Shown piece by piece: positions 44,122 to 59,100 of a stretch of 64,000 bases of DNA. Both the position numbers and the translations under genes were made by a program. Below the pieces are notes generated by a model, which saw nothing but the letters and a program-made list of their open reading frames with translations, had not been told where the DNA came from and ran no database searches. Position 1 is the stretch's first letter; the number at the start of each line of letters is the position of its first letter. The DNA comes from Hemibagrus wyckioides (Eukaryota > Chordata > Actinopteri > Siluriformes > Bagridae): NCBI RefSeq assembly GCF_019097595.1, contig NC_080718.1:21292657-21356656 (forward strand). Reading direction: 5' to 3'.

Positions 44122-47100
44122 GTAAGAAGACAGCTCTTATGCACATAATTTGGCAGCATCGTGTCTGTAAGTGTCTGTTTGTGTGTCGGGGAGAGATCCC
44201 TGGGTGTGTCAGTGCAGCCTCAGGCACACATTTGTTTTGAAGGACAGATCTTTTTAAACACATAACATTTTTTTTTTTTTTTTGAGAAAAGCTCACACTT
44301 TTCAGCCAAGCTGACTTGAAATATAGGTGTATACTGTGAGGTGGCCAGACGTGAGATTTTTCAGTTTTAGCCTTTGTCTTCATGCATGCTTTCAAAACAA
44401 AAAAAATCCTGAAGTCATCAAATCCTTTGTCTGTATGCGGGAAGTCTTTTCTTCTGTTGAACGTGGAGTAAGATAAAGGCAGGCGTTTCCCGTCTACATC
44501 CCTTAATAATGAAAAAAGAGTACAATGCACGTAAAGGAAATTTAGTTTAAGTGTATTTTAAGCTATTTTTTTTGTTCAGTAATATACATAGACATTACAT
44601 AAACCTCAACAGGTTTTTAGAGGTTTAACCCGAGAACTAACATTAACATCCTTATTTCCTCTAAGTAGCACTGTTAACCGTTTGTTTTGAATATTTTGGC
44701 ACTGTTGCAATCTATAATATTGCTATTTCAAAACAGTAAGCTTGTGTGAGAAGGCTGGTTCAGCACAGCGTTGTGCCCATAAATCTTGCCCGAGTTGGAA
44801 TCTAGCTTGCATGTCCTCTCTTGCATCTGTTGATGAGCACAGTGCTCTTAAGGAGTCGTCGTGTCTGTCAATCCGGCTCTTCCCCACCCCAGTCATGTAT
44901 ATTACATTAAGTTGTCTTCCTGAAACATTGTGAAATATTCTGTGTTGCCTTTTTTAGGATTAATGTTGCGACATAAACCTCTAAGCTACATTAAACCTGA
45001 ATCCAGTTAAGTTGCCATGTTTGTGGTAAAATTGGTTTCCTGTTACAAAATTATTCATTGTCAGAAGTTGGGATTTAGTCTGCCAAGTGATATATGTTAG
45101 GATTTAGGCTTAGGAATACACTCTGTAGCTGTGTGTGTGTGTGTGTGTGTGTTTTCACTTATTAGATGTCTCACAAACTGCAGCATCGTATAGTCTGGAC
45201 ATATAGATGTGTTGAAATGAGATTCACGTAAAGAGGCATTGCAAAACCTAGAGTGGAAATTCAGTTACTCAACTTTGCCTACACACACACACACACAGAG
45301 TTTCTAGTTTTCTCACTGCATTTTTGTGATATTTCTTACTGAAAGAACAGAATGTCCAGCTCTGGTATTCACTCATATGTAATGTATGTTGCAAAGGGTA
45401 TAGAGGCATGAGAGAAGATGTGATCAGTGAGGAGCAGTGATTGAAGCAGTGGAGCAGAGTACCTGTAGCTTTGTAGCTGTTCTCCCCTTTCCCACTTAAT
45501 TCTCAGAAACTACACTGACCTAATAGTTCCTCATAAGCCCTTGCTGTTGTAGAAAGGACTTTTTTTTTTTTTTACATTTACATTATTTACTGTCCAGTGT
45601 CACCCAAATGAGGATGGGTTCCCTTCTGAACCTGGTTCCTCTCAAGGTTTCTTCCTCATATCATCACAGGGAGTTTTTCCTTTCCACCGTTAGGGATAAA
45701 ATAGTAACTTTAATTGAAACTTTATCATTTTTTCCCCCTTCTCTGTTTCTGTACTTCTGTAAAGCTACTTAGAGACCATTGTTAAAAGCGCTATAAAAAA
45801 TAAATTGGAATAAAAATGAATTAATGAATTCAGAATCTGTACTAGAGTCAGTGTCAGTTTCAGAATCAGTTTTAGAAACAGTGTCAGTTTCAGAATCAGT
45901 TTTAGAAACAGTATCAGTTTCAGAATCAGTATCAAGATCAGGTTTAGAGTCAGTAATAAGAATCAGTTTTCAGAGTTTCAGATCAAGTTTCAGAATCAAT
46001 ATTAGAATCGGTTTCAAAATCAGTATCAGAATCAGTATCAATTCCTACTCGGGAGCTCGGGACAGTCTCCTTATCCCAGAGTTCAAGTGATCTTAAGTCA
46101 ACATCTTATATAAATAAATGCAACACAATTACAATAAATTAAACGAAATTTTATTTTCTCATCCTCTTACAGAAAACGGTTTTGATAAAATTGCCAGTTT
46201 GGTGATATTCATTTATAATTCTATATAATTTGTTTTTAACCAGTGCTGACAGTGCAAAGAAATAGCTGTAATAACTTTGATAATGCTGTGTGGTGAGTTC
46301 CGCAATTGTGACTAAACTAAAAATAACAGACCACCTGGTTATGCTTCATGGACTCCTAGAGGCCAGAGACCACATTTTAATAAACATGGCATTAAATTAC
46401 ACATGTATACTCGACTCTCATGTGTTGTTGAGCTCTCACTGAGTTTATAGGCATTATAATAAGATACCCAAGACAAGTACACATAAAATTTTATTTTAGC
46501 CACCTGTATGAAGAAAGTCATATCCTAGAGGCCAGGTTTCTCCTCTTGCTTCATATATTCCTTTGTGTGTATTTGCATGTCTTTACAGAATCTGATACCA
46601 CACCCTACCAATCATTACGAAATATAATCTAACCTGTTTAGAGAGAGCACACAGATGTGTATACAGTGGCACATGCATGCTGTATGTGTCTATGCAGTTT
46701 ATTTCTTGGTTTATATTACATGGTCCATTTCTGCCTTGAAAACCCCTGATTTATGGGGCTCACATCAATGGGGATGAATATTTAAGCAGTCAGAACATTT
46801 GTATTTGTTACTATCTAAGTCCATTTGCAGAATTTTTAAAGCGTAAAAAAATGTTCAAGGGAAGTGAATACTTATGCAAGCCTCTGTGTGCTCTAATGTA
46901 GTCACACTGGCATGTACAGCTCTTTATATGCCAGTTACAGATACTTATGCAAGCCTCTGTATGCTGTAATGTAGTCACACTGGCATGTACAGATCTTTAT
47001 ACACCAGTAATCATTAAAAGTTAATCATTCTTGACAGTTGAAAATACTCAGAATTTATCTGTCACTTCTGACAACTTTTTTTCCTTTATCTGGAAACGTC

Positions 47101-50100
47101 TCCGCTTTCAGGACTGACGGAGGTCGCAGTTGTGTGGGACCAAGTAGATCCTATCGCACGTGTAATATTCAGGTACGGTTTTCCTTGAATATTTTCCTTG
47201 AACCCTTATGATCCATGTGTACATACAGTGAGGTCTAAAAGTCTGAGACCACATTAAAAATCTGGGATTATACTTGGAAATACACAGAAAACTTTTAAAG
47301 TGTTAAAACAAATAAAGTAAATGTGCAAGATCTTGAATACAGTGGAACCTCGGAATACAAATTCAAAATTCGTATTGCGATACAAATTATCCTATAAGAA
47401 ATCATGTAAATGCAGATAATCTGTTCCAGCCACCTAAAAATATTACCAATATTACCAGTTTCTAAGGGTCTAGGGTCCTCACAGGATGTCCTGCCATTAA
47501 GCCTGGGCTAAAAATAGACCAGACCACCCATGCCACCAATTTGTCAACAAAAAAACTGCGAAAAATCATATAGCTTTTGAACACATGCCCAAGGCAACGT
47601 TGGTATTGTGGGTTGACAATCCATTCCATTTAAGTGCATGATCAGTTGAAAACTTCAGTGGATTTGATGTAACATGAATCATCAGGTTTTACGAACTAAA
47701 AGTCCATGTAAGATCAAACGCTGCCATTATAGCAAAAAACGCTGCCATTATAGCAAAACTCTGAAATTCATGTACATATTTCAACCTCAAGACATTTGGT
47801 CCCTACTGCATGTCTTGTACATGTGAAACATTCAGACATGTCTCTGCCTGCTTCGCATTTCCCCCTGATTCTTCATCAGCTCATCTTTTCACCACTGTCT
47901 TACTGTGTCTAGGCCTCTATAAACTTTAATGGTTACTTTCTTTTTTTTTACACTTCCTGTTTTATTTCTGGACATGCCTCATGTTTCTTGGTAGGACTGC
48001 CCTGAGGCTTCCAGAGATTTCAGAGAGGAGCAGTGCTCTCAGTTTGACGGCACGGATTTTCATGGAAAATATTACAAATGGTTACCTTACTATGGAGGTG
48101 TGTATGTGACTTTATGTGGTCAAGGATTCACAGCATATACTGAGAAGTGAGGTTTATAAATGCTTTGCAGCCATAAAATCTCAGAGTACTTTTACGCTTT
48201 TGTTTATATCCATCTCAAGAAGTGTAAACCTGCCGAGAACATTTTAACATCTTAAGAGCCAAAAGGCATTCATTTTGTTTTACTTTGTTGGAATATGAAA
48301 CTGATATGTGACAGCTGCCTAAGATGAAGCCCATATTGTAACAAAAACGTTTCTATTACTCCATGTTTTTCCATATCAGCAAATTGCTCTTTTGTTTTCT
48401 CTTGTGTTTGCATTTTGTCTGATCTGCTCCAGCAGAGAACCAGTGTGAGCTGAACTGCATCCCCAAAGGAGAGAACTTCTATTTCCGTCACAAGAGCTCG
48501 GTGGTGGACGGCACACCCTGTCACCCTGGCAGGAGTGACATCTGTGTGGAAGGAGTGTGTAGGGTATGGATAGATGACCTAATACTTACCCATTGTGTTT
48601 TATTATAAGTTTCACAATTCACAAGAAGTGATTATTGGTATGCTTGTTAAATACGGATAACATCTCACACTAAGGAATGAGATAAAAATCTAAACTTTAA
48701 TGGAAGGTAAATGTATTCCATTAAATGAGAAAATAATCTCTTACCAAAATGTAATTGATCAAGTGGTTTTTTGTTCATATTTTAGAAGATTATGACTTGC
48801 ACTATAGGGTAAAAAGTGCCACAAAGGCCTAATTCTATCATTAGTCATTCATCATTATGGAGAAGATTAGAATATGCACAAACAAAATGACACAGAATGA
48901 CTACATCTGCTGTTAGGGCAGTAATAAGAAGTTTAGAACACAGTTATTAACCTGCCTGGAAGAGGTGTTTTTGCCCCTACACACAGTGAGCAAGACGTTT
49001 AGAGTGGTAAATAAAATTCTCTAAGGATCACAGTTGGAGATTTGCAGAAGCATTTTGGGGTCATACAGAGTGTCCAAAATACAGTTTGACAACACCTCTA
49101 AATCTTTTCATTCATTTAACCACAAACACAAGTTCCTGAAGTTTACTAGATTTTAATTATGCTCACTGTGCACACAGCGTTTAGGCTGTGATAGCATGCT
49201 GGACTCTGGGCAGCAGGAGGACGCATGTCTGCAGTGTGGAGGGAACGGTCAGTCCTGCTTCCTCATCAGGAACTCATTCTCCATGAGGGATCTACCCAAA
49301 GGTAACACACTCATACACACCACACACACAATCACTGGAGTGGCAAATTAATTAACTTTTTCTCCTTCTGTCTGTTAGGTTACAATCAAATGTTCATCAT
49401 CCCTGTTGGTGCTACCAGCATCCGGATCACTGAGAGTGTGCCAACTCGTAACTACTTGGGTAAGTGTCTGTGGAAGTTTAGCTGCATTATAGCAACAACC
49501 CATAATCCTCTAGCTCAAGTGGATGCCGTCCCCATTCCCAATATAGTTATTATTAAATTGTTGGAAGCTTGCAGCGAGGAGATAATGTAGTAGTAGTCCT
49601 AGTATTAAAGCAGCTATACTAGGAAACGTAATAGTAGTCGCAGTATTAGTAATAAATTCATAAATGTAAAATTGATTTACTGAATTAATTTTAATTGAAT
49701 TACATTTGTGACAAAGTCCCTGGGAAAAAAGCATTCCACAGATTAAATAGAATTGAATTAAATTATTAGCAGTGCTAGAAGCCTCCTTCCAGCACTCTTC
49801 ACAGGAATGTTTAACCCATTTTCAAAGCTAGAACCATTGTCCAAAAGACAGTAGTAGTAATATTGGTGTTGATAAGTATTCATTATTCATTGTGAACACA
49901 GCCATTAAGAACCTGCGTGGTGAGTACTATCTTAATGGGCACTGGGTGATCGAATTCTCCCGGAGTACCCCCATCGCTGGCACTATGCTGTATTACCAGA
50001 GAGGAACAGAGGGGGAAATGTCCCCTGAGACCATCACCGGACGTGGGCCGACCACTGAGCCTTTGGTGATTGAGGTGAGATCTTCTGTTGAGTAAGGAAA

Positions 50101-53100
50101 CCACAGAGAGCTGCATAGATCTTTGACTCGATGTTACAAATGACCTGGATACAGAAAACATGGCTCTGGGTAAATTGTTGAGCCTTCTTTGTCTCCAATC
50201 AGCTGATCACTCAGGAACCCAACCAGGGAATCGAGTACGAGTATTACCTTCCCAACAGCCACCCTAAGGAGGGACACTACTGGAGCTATGGCTCTTGGTC
50301 TGCCTGCAGCAAGGAATGTGGCTCTGGTTAGTATCAAACTTAAGCAAGAACATTAAAAGACCATCTGAACATATCTTTCAGAGCACCACAGAGTCAAATC
50401 CCTTTTTGATTAAAAACATGTTAGGATACGATAAGAGCTATGATTCATTATTACTATTACACAATACTAATACATATCAACTGTATTACTATATATATCA
50501 TGCATATGTTCAGGTTACCAGTCCCGTCTGGTCTTCTGCACTTTTGATAACGAAGCCTACCCAGACTATTTATGTGCGTCTCTCCCTCGCCTTCTAAATA
50601 ACCGCACATGCAACGAGCAACAGTGTCCCCTAACCCGCAGGTAGGCGATTTTACCAATAGTGAGTATAACTAATTATGTGAATTTTGATGACAACTAATT
50701 GTACCAGAATTAATTATTTTACATCAATCTGGGTGAATCACAGATGTTTGTTTTTATTTAGAATAAAGCAACCTATACTTGTTTCTCCCACTGTAATATA
50801 AAGGGGTTGTTTTGTATAGATTCCTGATATTATTCCAATGAATTCATTTCAGTTCCAGGGTGTAACATTACAAAATGTGGGAATGTTCAAGGGGGTGAAT
50901 ATTTATGCAAGTTACTATACAGATCAGGACTGTCTGATTTGTGGGGAAAAACAAAAAAAAAATAACTCCTCCTGTTCTGTAAGGATGGCGTATGTGTACC
51001 GACCACAAATATGGACACCCAAGGAAGCAAGACATGTCTATGTTCAGGTCTACAGGTAACCCAGCATGAGGAAACCTGATGGTAGCAGAATATGATCTCA
51101 AACACTAACTGATGTCTAACTAAGATTCCTAAAGAAATCATAAGTCTTTCACGCTGCATTAACAGGTGCATCAGAGTTCTTCTAGGGATTGATGAGTTTA
51201 AAGAATTATGATGTTCAGGCCGGTAACCCTACATCTCTCCATTATCCGCACATATGAAGTCTCTTTCATGCCATGTTTCAAAGTCAAGATGCCAAGCTTT
51301 CAAGGACTCATAATCTTTCTTAGTACTTACAGAGATTCCTAGAAGAATTTTGATGAGCTTGGGGTTAACCCTGGACCACTCCTTTATACATTCTCCACGC
51401 TGAAACTGCTTCCACGCCATGTCCAGATCTTCCCAAGAACTCATAAACCTTCTTGAAGCCATGACATAATTCCTGAAGACACTGACGTTATCAGTTCAGA
51501 GGTTTTCTGTCTAGTTAGTTACACCAGTGACACGTGTTTGAGCTCGGTCTGTATTGATGTCTTCAATCAATACAACAATGGGGAATTAGTAGATAAGTCT
51601 TTCAAGTGCCTGTTCTTCCACACGTGGAGATGAACCAAGGCCTGGGGCAACTGTCCAGCTCAGAGCTTTGCTGCATTCACCTACTCCCACTCCCTGTGGT
51701 ATGTTTTCCTGAGTGAGGGGGAACACGAGAGTTGGTGGATGCTCTAAATGCTCTAATCTTATTAACCTTATTATGAGCCATATCATTGATCTGTGCGTAA
51801 CTTATGAACACCAGCCCTGGAGCTCTGAGCTGGGTTGCTGTCTGTGTGCTATAGACAAGCCACCTAAGGTAGTAGTGGTGATAGTGGGGCTTTAGGTGCA
51901 GATATCCTGGGTGTATGTTATGTGTTGAGATTTCTCTGCATTTAGAGAAATCTGAGGTGGTTATTTGTTAATAATTTATTGCCATGAATTACTATATTTA
52001 AGCCACAAGTTAAGCTCTACAATGTTGAATATTTTGTTATTTAGACTAAATATACAGTTATTAGTCATTAAGTTGTTATTATCTCCATCATCTCATTATT
52101 TATTTATCTATTATTTAGACTTAAAATAATAAAATTGCTGAATAATGACACAATATTTAACTAATCACAACCTGGGCTTTATTTAAAAGTTAAGATTATC
52201 AGTATGTAATATTTTTGTCCATTGTGGCTACAGAAACTTAAGCATGAACATAACTGATTTTACACATGGATAGCTTGGAATGAAGGATAACTATATACTG
52301 GAGTCACTGGTATTGAGACAGGGATACCATTAGCCCATTTTGCATTAAGAAAATGAAATAAGTTGTATTGTATGTACAGTAGATACTTTTTTGCCACCAA
52401 ATAATTAACTCAGATGCCACATGCTAATGCATATAAGATGCTTCCATCATATTAAGAGCACATGTTTGTGGCCATGACTGTGGTATCTTGTGGCCACTAT
52501 GTAATTTGTTACATGAGATCAATATATTGCCGGACTCTAATATTAATTCATGGACATGCCTTATTAAAAATATCCACCTTGTTACCTCAGGGGCTCTGTA
52601 ATATTCTGGGCAGTTCATGTTTAAAGGCTTTGGTGTGCCTTGTGTTTAAAAGGGTATTAAACAGTTGTGTATGAAGCAAAAGACACTCACTAGGAAATAA
52701 ATGATCAGCATCTCTCATCTTGAGCAGTGGCACAGCCTGGAACTTTGTCGTTCCTAGTTTTGTCTGTTCTTGTTTCTGTTTACTTGACTTGAATTTTTTT
52801 TATCTTTTTTTCTTATGGAGCTCATCAGATGACTGACAGAGAAAGTATTGAATTATATAAACTATGATATTTAGTCATTTTTATTCAGCATTCTGTGCCT
52901 TGTGCAGTGCTGCTTTGGGTTAGATCTGCGGAAGCTGCATGTGTTAGCAGAGCTTTGGGCAGAGTTCATATTATACTCATCATCATCGACTAATACTAAT
53001 CCTGTGCTGATTGGAGTTTGTTTTTTGGTGTGTGTGTGTGTGGGTCACAGCTGGAAGGCCAGTGAGTGGACTCAGTGCTCGGTGACGTGTGGTGGGGGCA

Positions 53101-56100
53101 CTCAGGTACGCCAAGTGGAGTGTGTGTCTCACGATGGGTCTGGAAGACGGCCGGTAGAAGACTCTTTGTGTGAGACTTACACTCCTAAACCCGTCAGCCA
53201 GCAAAATTGCAACATGCAGCATTGTGCACACTACAGCGTGTCCTCATGGAGCCAGGTAAACATGTGTGACCTCAGGTAAAGGCTTTTACATGACCAGTCT
53301 CACTAGGTGTATTTGGCTAAATAATCTTGTATTGTATATACTATGTACATTCTCTATCTCACCCATAATAATGTCCATGTTTGGAGCTATTCAGACTTCC
53401 TGGCTGGTCTAACAGCAGGGTCAATTGGTGATTTCCTGCTATTCATTGTGAAAACTAAAACTGATTATCTAAATTTTAGATGTCAGCAAGAGGAAAAACA
53501 GATACCATAAAGAATAGGCCTCATTGTTGAAAAATATTATTTTCAGTACTTAACAAAGCACGTAACACATACTTTTTACACACTGGTAAACATTTTAAAG
53601 GAGAAATTGCTGTCTTTGAAGTAAATTGCCTTTACCTGACTGCCTTTACTCCCTGTGTCAAAACCTATGTGTTTCCTTTTGGGTAAAAAGAGCAAAGCAG
53701 CTCTGTAACAGCTTAGGAGGAGCTAAATTCTGGTCCAGACAAATATAAACAAATGCTTGAAATAAACTGTGAAAGCAATTGAATAAAGGAGAACAGGAAC
53801 CTCATTTATTGACGGTGCACATGCATGTGTCCATGCAGTGCTCTGTGACGTGTGGCTCTGGAGAGCAGACAAGAGATGTGATGTGTGTGGGTTCAGCACG
53901 AGGAAACCGCGTTTCAGATTATATGTGTGCCGGTCTTCCCAAGCCACCAGGCATGCAGACCTGTGAAATGCCAGTCTGCTTAACCCGGATTGGCTGGCAC
54001 ATTGGTGACTGGGGGCTGGTGAGATGTTCTGTATTATGGCATTTACATTTCTATCAGTTGATGTTTGTTTATATACACTTTTCAGCTCATAAATTCCCTG
54101 CTCTCTCTTGCTCTTTCTCTCTCTCTCTATTAGTGTTCTAAGAGCTGTAGCTCGGGGCTTCGGGAGCGGCAGGTAATCTGTTCAGACTCACAGAGAAACA
54201 TTTATGGGGTGGAGCATTGTAACGCCTTCCCCAAACCATCTACTGTGGAGAACTGCAACACCCAGCCCTGCTACAGCCCTCAGGGTACATGCCTACCACA
54301 CACACACACACACACAGTTAGCATGATGGTTTAAAGCACACAGAGTGCTATAGATACTTTTCTTTTTTATATGCACTCTATCATTACCAGACTTGAACAC
54401 ACTCATGATTCTGTAGACACTAGTAGTGTGAATCTCCCTCTACAAGACAACATGGTAAATGTCTCAATATATATTATATGATCTTATACAACAATACTGT
54501 TTAACAGGTTTATCGATACACTTTGATTCGCTACTGATCCAGTATGATCTGGTCCAGTTCATGCTACATTAAGTTTTCGACCACAAAATCAAAAGTCTTC
54601 AGGACTGAGGACTTTATGCTTTCTGGTTTCTCACTAACATTTTTATTTAAGAAAGCTTAGTTACGGCTAAGTTAAGCAAGAGAAAAGATGGGGGGGACAG
54701 CAGTTTACAACAGTGCTAGAATGTAAGTACATAAAGTAAATGCATGGGTCATTTTTCATTAATCCCACAACTCTGTCTATAGGCAGTGAGAACACATGGG
54801 AATGCTTTGGGGGTCTATTTCCTTTGAAATTTGAGCTCTCTTTCTCACAATCTTGCTTTATCGCTGTCTCTCACTCTCTATATCTCTATCTTTCTCTCAC
54901 TCGCTCACTCAAACACACACACACACACAAACTGGGGAATGTACATCGATTTTAGTTTCACTATCTAGTAGTTTCCTGTTTCAATTTGAACCAGACTTGT
55001 AGGTCAGCGTGACCTTATGCTAGACCAGTATTCTTATATATAGCATAGTATAGTATAATTATTTTTAATAATCTGTTTTAGCATCAATATGTAATTAAAA
55101 GCTTGTCCACAATAGTAACCAACGATGCATAATATCTTAGACCACGGTGCATTTTGACTTACAGCATTTTTCTTGTTTTGTTGCTCATATTAAACAGTGG
55201 TGCCCAGCATGCAAGACACAAGAGGCTATGACAACACCATTTTTGGCTTCTACCCCTACAATCCTGAGGAAACCACCACAGGTCTCTCCCTCATCTTTTA
55301 TCCAGCTGTGATTTGCTCCTTACACCTCAGTTCTGCTGCTCCCCTTTTGGCCTCACATCTCTCCCTTCTCCTGTTTTTCCCAGCCACATCCCTCCTCTGT
55401 TCCTGCACTATTGAACTGGCCCTGATTGGCATGTTTTTCAGGGGGCCTGACTGTGTGATTAAAATAGTTCAGAGGTAATCGACTGTGGGCTTTTCGCTCT
55501 CAGTGTTGCCTGCGATGGCCTCTAGGATGTCGTCATGTTTCAGTAGCTTCTGGAATTGCTGTTTTTGTGTACTAGTGCTCTCTCAAAATGAAAAGGTTTC
55601 AGTTTCTACATTATAATCAAATTATTATGTGTCTGCAAGTGTCTGCATGCACATCTGTCTGATCTCAGTCTTTTGTTCTGCCTGTTTTTGTCTCATAACT
55701 CTTTCACTTAGTTTCAGTTTCTCTTTGCATGTATCTTGCTGACAAATCCTGGAGTTTCTCTTTATTTCACGATGCATTCATGTCTCCTTTTGCTTTTGTT
55801 TTCTATATTATCTCAATATTATTATACTGCAATGTTATCTAAAACTTGCTGTTTCTTTCTCAGTAAGTGTGTCTTTCACTCTGTTTCCTTCACCCCGTCT
55901 CACTCAGTTCTCCAGCGAGATGTTCCTTATTGCCATCAGACTGCGTTTGGATGTTGTCATGATGGTGTGACTCCAGCCATTGGACCTAATGGTCAGGGAT
56001 GTTCCCAAACATCATTCTGTATCCACACCAGGTACACTGACAAAATTGCCAGACAGCATCACATTATATCACAGCATGCACACTTGAATGGAAATGCAGT

Positions 56101-59100
56101 CTAAAATATTTATTGAAAGATACAGGAATTAAATTGAAATCACCCATGTTACTGGAATATATATTTTTTGTGTCAAACCCAAGGTTTACAGCTATAAGCA
56201 TAGCTATTTTATTTTAAAGACACTGGTTGCCTTTGGCATTTTGCTCAACCTTCTGTCATTTAAAAAAATGAAATATAATTTTTACTAGCATATTAATGAA
56301 AATTATTTAGTATAAATATTTTTAAAAAAATAAAATGCATATACAGTATATGTATGTAAATACATTTTTATAGTTTAATTGATCATTTATCCATTTAAAT
56401 TTCATGACATACATCTTAAATAAATAAACAGTAAACAGTTATTATTAAATACACACTGAAAATCCTTTCAGATGCTTGTGGATTCACCAATCCATATGTG
56501 CATATAGATGATGTATATTACATTTTCAGTAATGAAAATGAACCATGTGGATGTTTCCTGTGTTTGTACTGCTCCATTTCTGTAACAACTTAATTTCAAA
56601 ATCTTTCATGCTACTGTAGCTATTATACATGCCTGTTTGTGAGTACTTCACGCCCTGTGTACTGCTCACATCTGTTAGGCATGGCTGTTGTTCAGACGGT
56701 GTGACTCAGGCACATGGTCCCAATAAGGAGGGCTGCCCAGAATATGTCGGCTCTGTCCCAGCTGTGAGTATCTGCTGGTTATTATGTATTATGCTGTATA
56801 AACACTCATCTCTAGCTTTTCTCGCTGCGTCTCTGTTTCTTTCTGTCTCCTCTCTCAGTCGGTGCATGAGATGTGCAGCAGGTCCACATATGGCTGCTGT
56901 CTTGATGGAGTGACTGCAGCTCGTGGATCTAATGGAGAGGGCTGCCCTGTTTCACCTGGCAGGGGTAAGTTACAAACACAGTGCTGTATAATATGTACAA
57001 CAAATCTGTAGCAAACCAGTGACTGTGTTCATGCAAAATAAATAAATTAATTAATGACTTAAAGACCTTTCTGGTTTAGGCGACGCCGACTTCAGATTTA
57101 ACTTCAAATGCATTGTGGTACAACATGCAAGCTTAAGCCAGGAAGCATACAAATAATACTGAAAAGATGCTGTGATAAGAGAGAACATTTATGTGTGTTA
57201 TGTGTTGCTGTTTCACCAGCTCAGCGTGCTTCATGTGATCTGCCCCACACGGCTGGGTTGTGTGATGAGTGGACTGCTCGATATTACTATGACCCTGCCT
57301 CGTCCCGCTGTGTTCACTTCTGGTACGGCGGCTGCCATGGCAACAGCAACAACTTCGCCACTATGGAGGAGTGCGAGCAGACATGCCAGATGCAGAGGCC
57401 CGTCTCCACATCATACAGCACCTCCTGGAGTCAAATCTGGCGGGGTTCTAACACATCTCACCAACCCCACCGTAGCTCGATCTATTCAGGGGGGCGCAGG
57501 CCAGCACCAAGAGATGTGCAGGCTAGCAGCCCTAATAACAGGTAAGAGTGCTGTGCAGGAGCAATCCTGGCCCTGCACAGTGCCCTCTGTACCAGTCTGA
57601 GGAGCCTGACGCTGCTCTATGCTCTCAGAGATGACCACACACACACACACATTCTGAGCTTCTTCTCACTCATACACATAACATAGACACTTTAACTTTT
57701 TTTTAGAATCTGGCCCCTTTTCATAAACACACAATAGACAGTCAGGTATCAATACACATGCTGATGTACACACACAGACCCAGGATGTACTCACCCAGGT
57801 AGCACTGCATATAGTCACACTCGCCATGGTGCAAAATTAGTAGTGTAACACAAGAATATTAATGACTTGATTAGGTTTAAATCAGTTGCACTCAGTGCTG
57901 GTTTTTTGCTGGCACAGTAGTATCTTCCAGCCAACTAGTCCAAAATTGTGCTTATATTATAACCAGAAGGCTACAACATTTTCATTTAAAATGAAATCTT
58001 GATATTTTTAATTTAATTACTTTGGGGCAGTGTTTCTATCACCCCATTTAATAAAATGAATTTGATCCAAGTATGACTTATAACTGTCACAACCAAGAAG
58101 TTGTAGCTACTAATTGAGAATAGGGCTAATAAAACATCAATGATTTCACAAATTAATAGTGAGTGTAAACAGTGATGACGCTGTTCTGGAGGTTTATATG
58201 GAAGCAAACGCAAAAACTGACCAAGAAAAGTCATTATCATCACTAAAATATTAGCAGGAAATCTAATCATCTCTGGGTTAAATAATGTAAAGCTGTAAGC
58301 TAGACCTTGTGGGTGTATTTCCCACATGTGCCAACAGTGATCCTATACATCAATTCTGCATTTATATTGCAATCATAGCTTAGGCTAGACAGATTCATAT
58401 TTCACTGCAGCTCTGGTGCAAGGTTTTCTTTTTCTTATACATATTACACTTACACACGTCATGTAAGGGATGACTTAAATACCTGCTTAAATTTACATTT
58501 CATACATCAAGACACTAGACATTTTTCTCTCTGGCACTACACACACAAGCTGCCCAGAAGACTACTCTCACTGTGGCTCTGTCGGACATCGCTGAGCTTT
58601 CTGGGACTGGTACATTTCTCCTGCTGTAGAATTTTGCCTAATCCTCCAATTTGCACTTAAGTTTGTGTTTAGAGTGTTAGTGTTAGCCTGGTAGTTTAGT
58701 CCTGTTTAATTCTCCATTCTCCATCTACTTCTGTCTTTCACAACACCATGTAAGTGTGGTGTCTTCAATGGCCTGTCTTGACTGATGTCATTCAGTGCAA
58801 CTAATAAAAGAACCTGCTGTGATGCCCCACCATTGCTGCTTCTGTCTGTGTATCTCTCCAAAGGTGTGCATTCTAGGTGTGGGGCAATATGAATACACTC
58901 ACAGACTTCAAGAATTGTGGCATGAAACATGAACCACGGTAGAAATTACATTTCAATGATTAGTAGACATGACAAGTTGATATCATTGCCCCACACCTAC
59001 TACTGACTTCTGATTAGTTCATAGATACACATTTTGTTTCTCTCAGCATCACTTTATTTTTTCACCTTTAACCTGTAGATTCTTTGCAACTAATTCCAGT

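Larger units (their letters stand above)
44122..47111 (+). other. papln intron 2, repeat-rich
   Basis: No exon recognised. It contains (GT)n near 45131-45151, an interspersed repeat at 45605-45830, a 30-bp minisatellite at 45849-46045 and a 73-bp tandem duplication at 46870-47010. Confidence 0.55.

Noticed and set aside
43874..44530. 218-residue open frame on the minus strand
   Set aside because: It runs antisense across papln exon 2 and its introns, has no recognisable motif, and contains poly-Lys from a poly-T run.
50838..51059. Open frame with [15 protein letters not shown] and [20 protein letters not shown]
   Set aside because: It begins in a dispersed repeat (AATATTTATGCAAG, also near 46865), has no family match, and the neighbouring papln exons already join in phase without it.
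58558..58609. Exon-like stretch in papln intron 18 reading [17 protein letters not shown] between CAG and GTACAT
   Set aside because: It is 52 bases long and would start in phase 0, while the exons on either side join directly in phase 2. Insertion breaks the frame, and starting at the earlier AAG gives an in-frame TGA.
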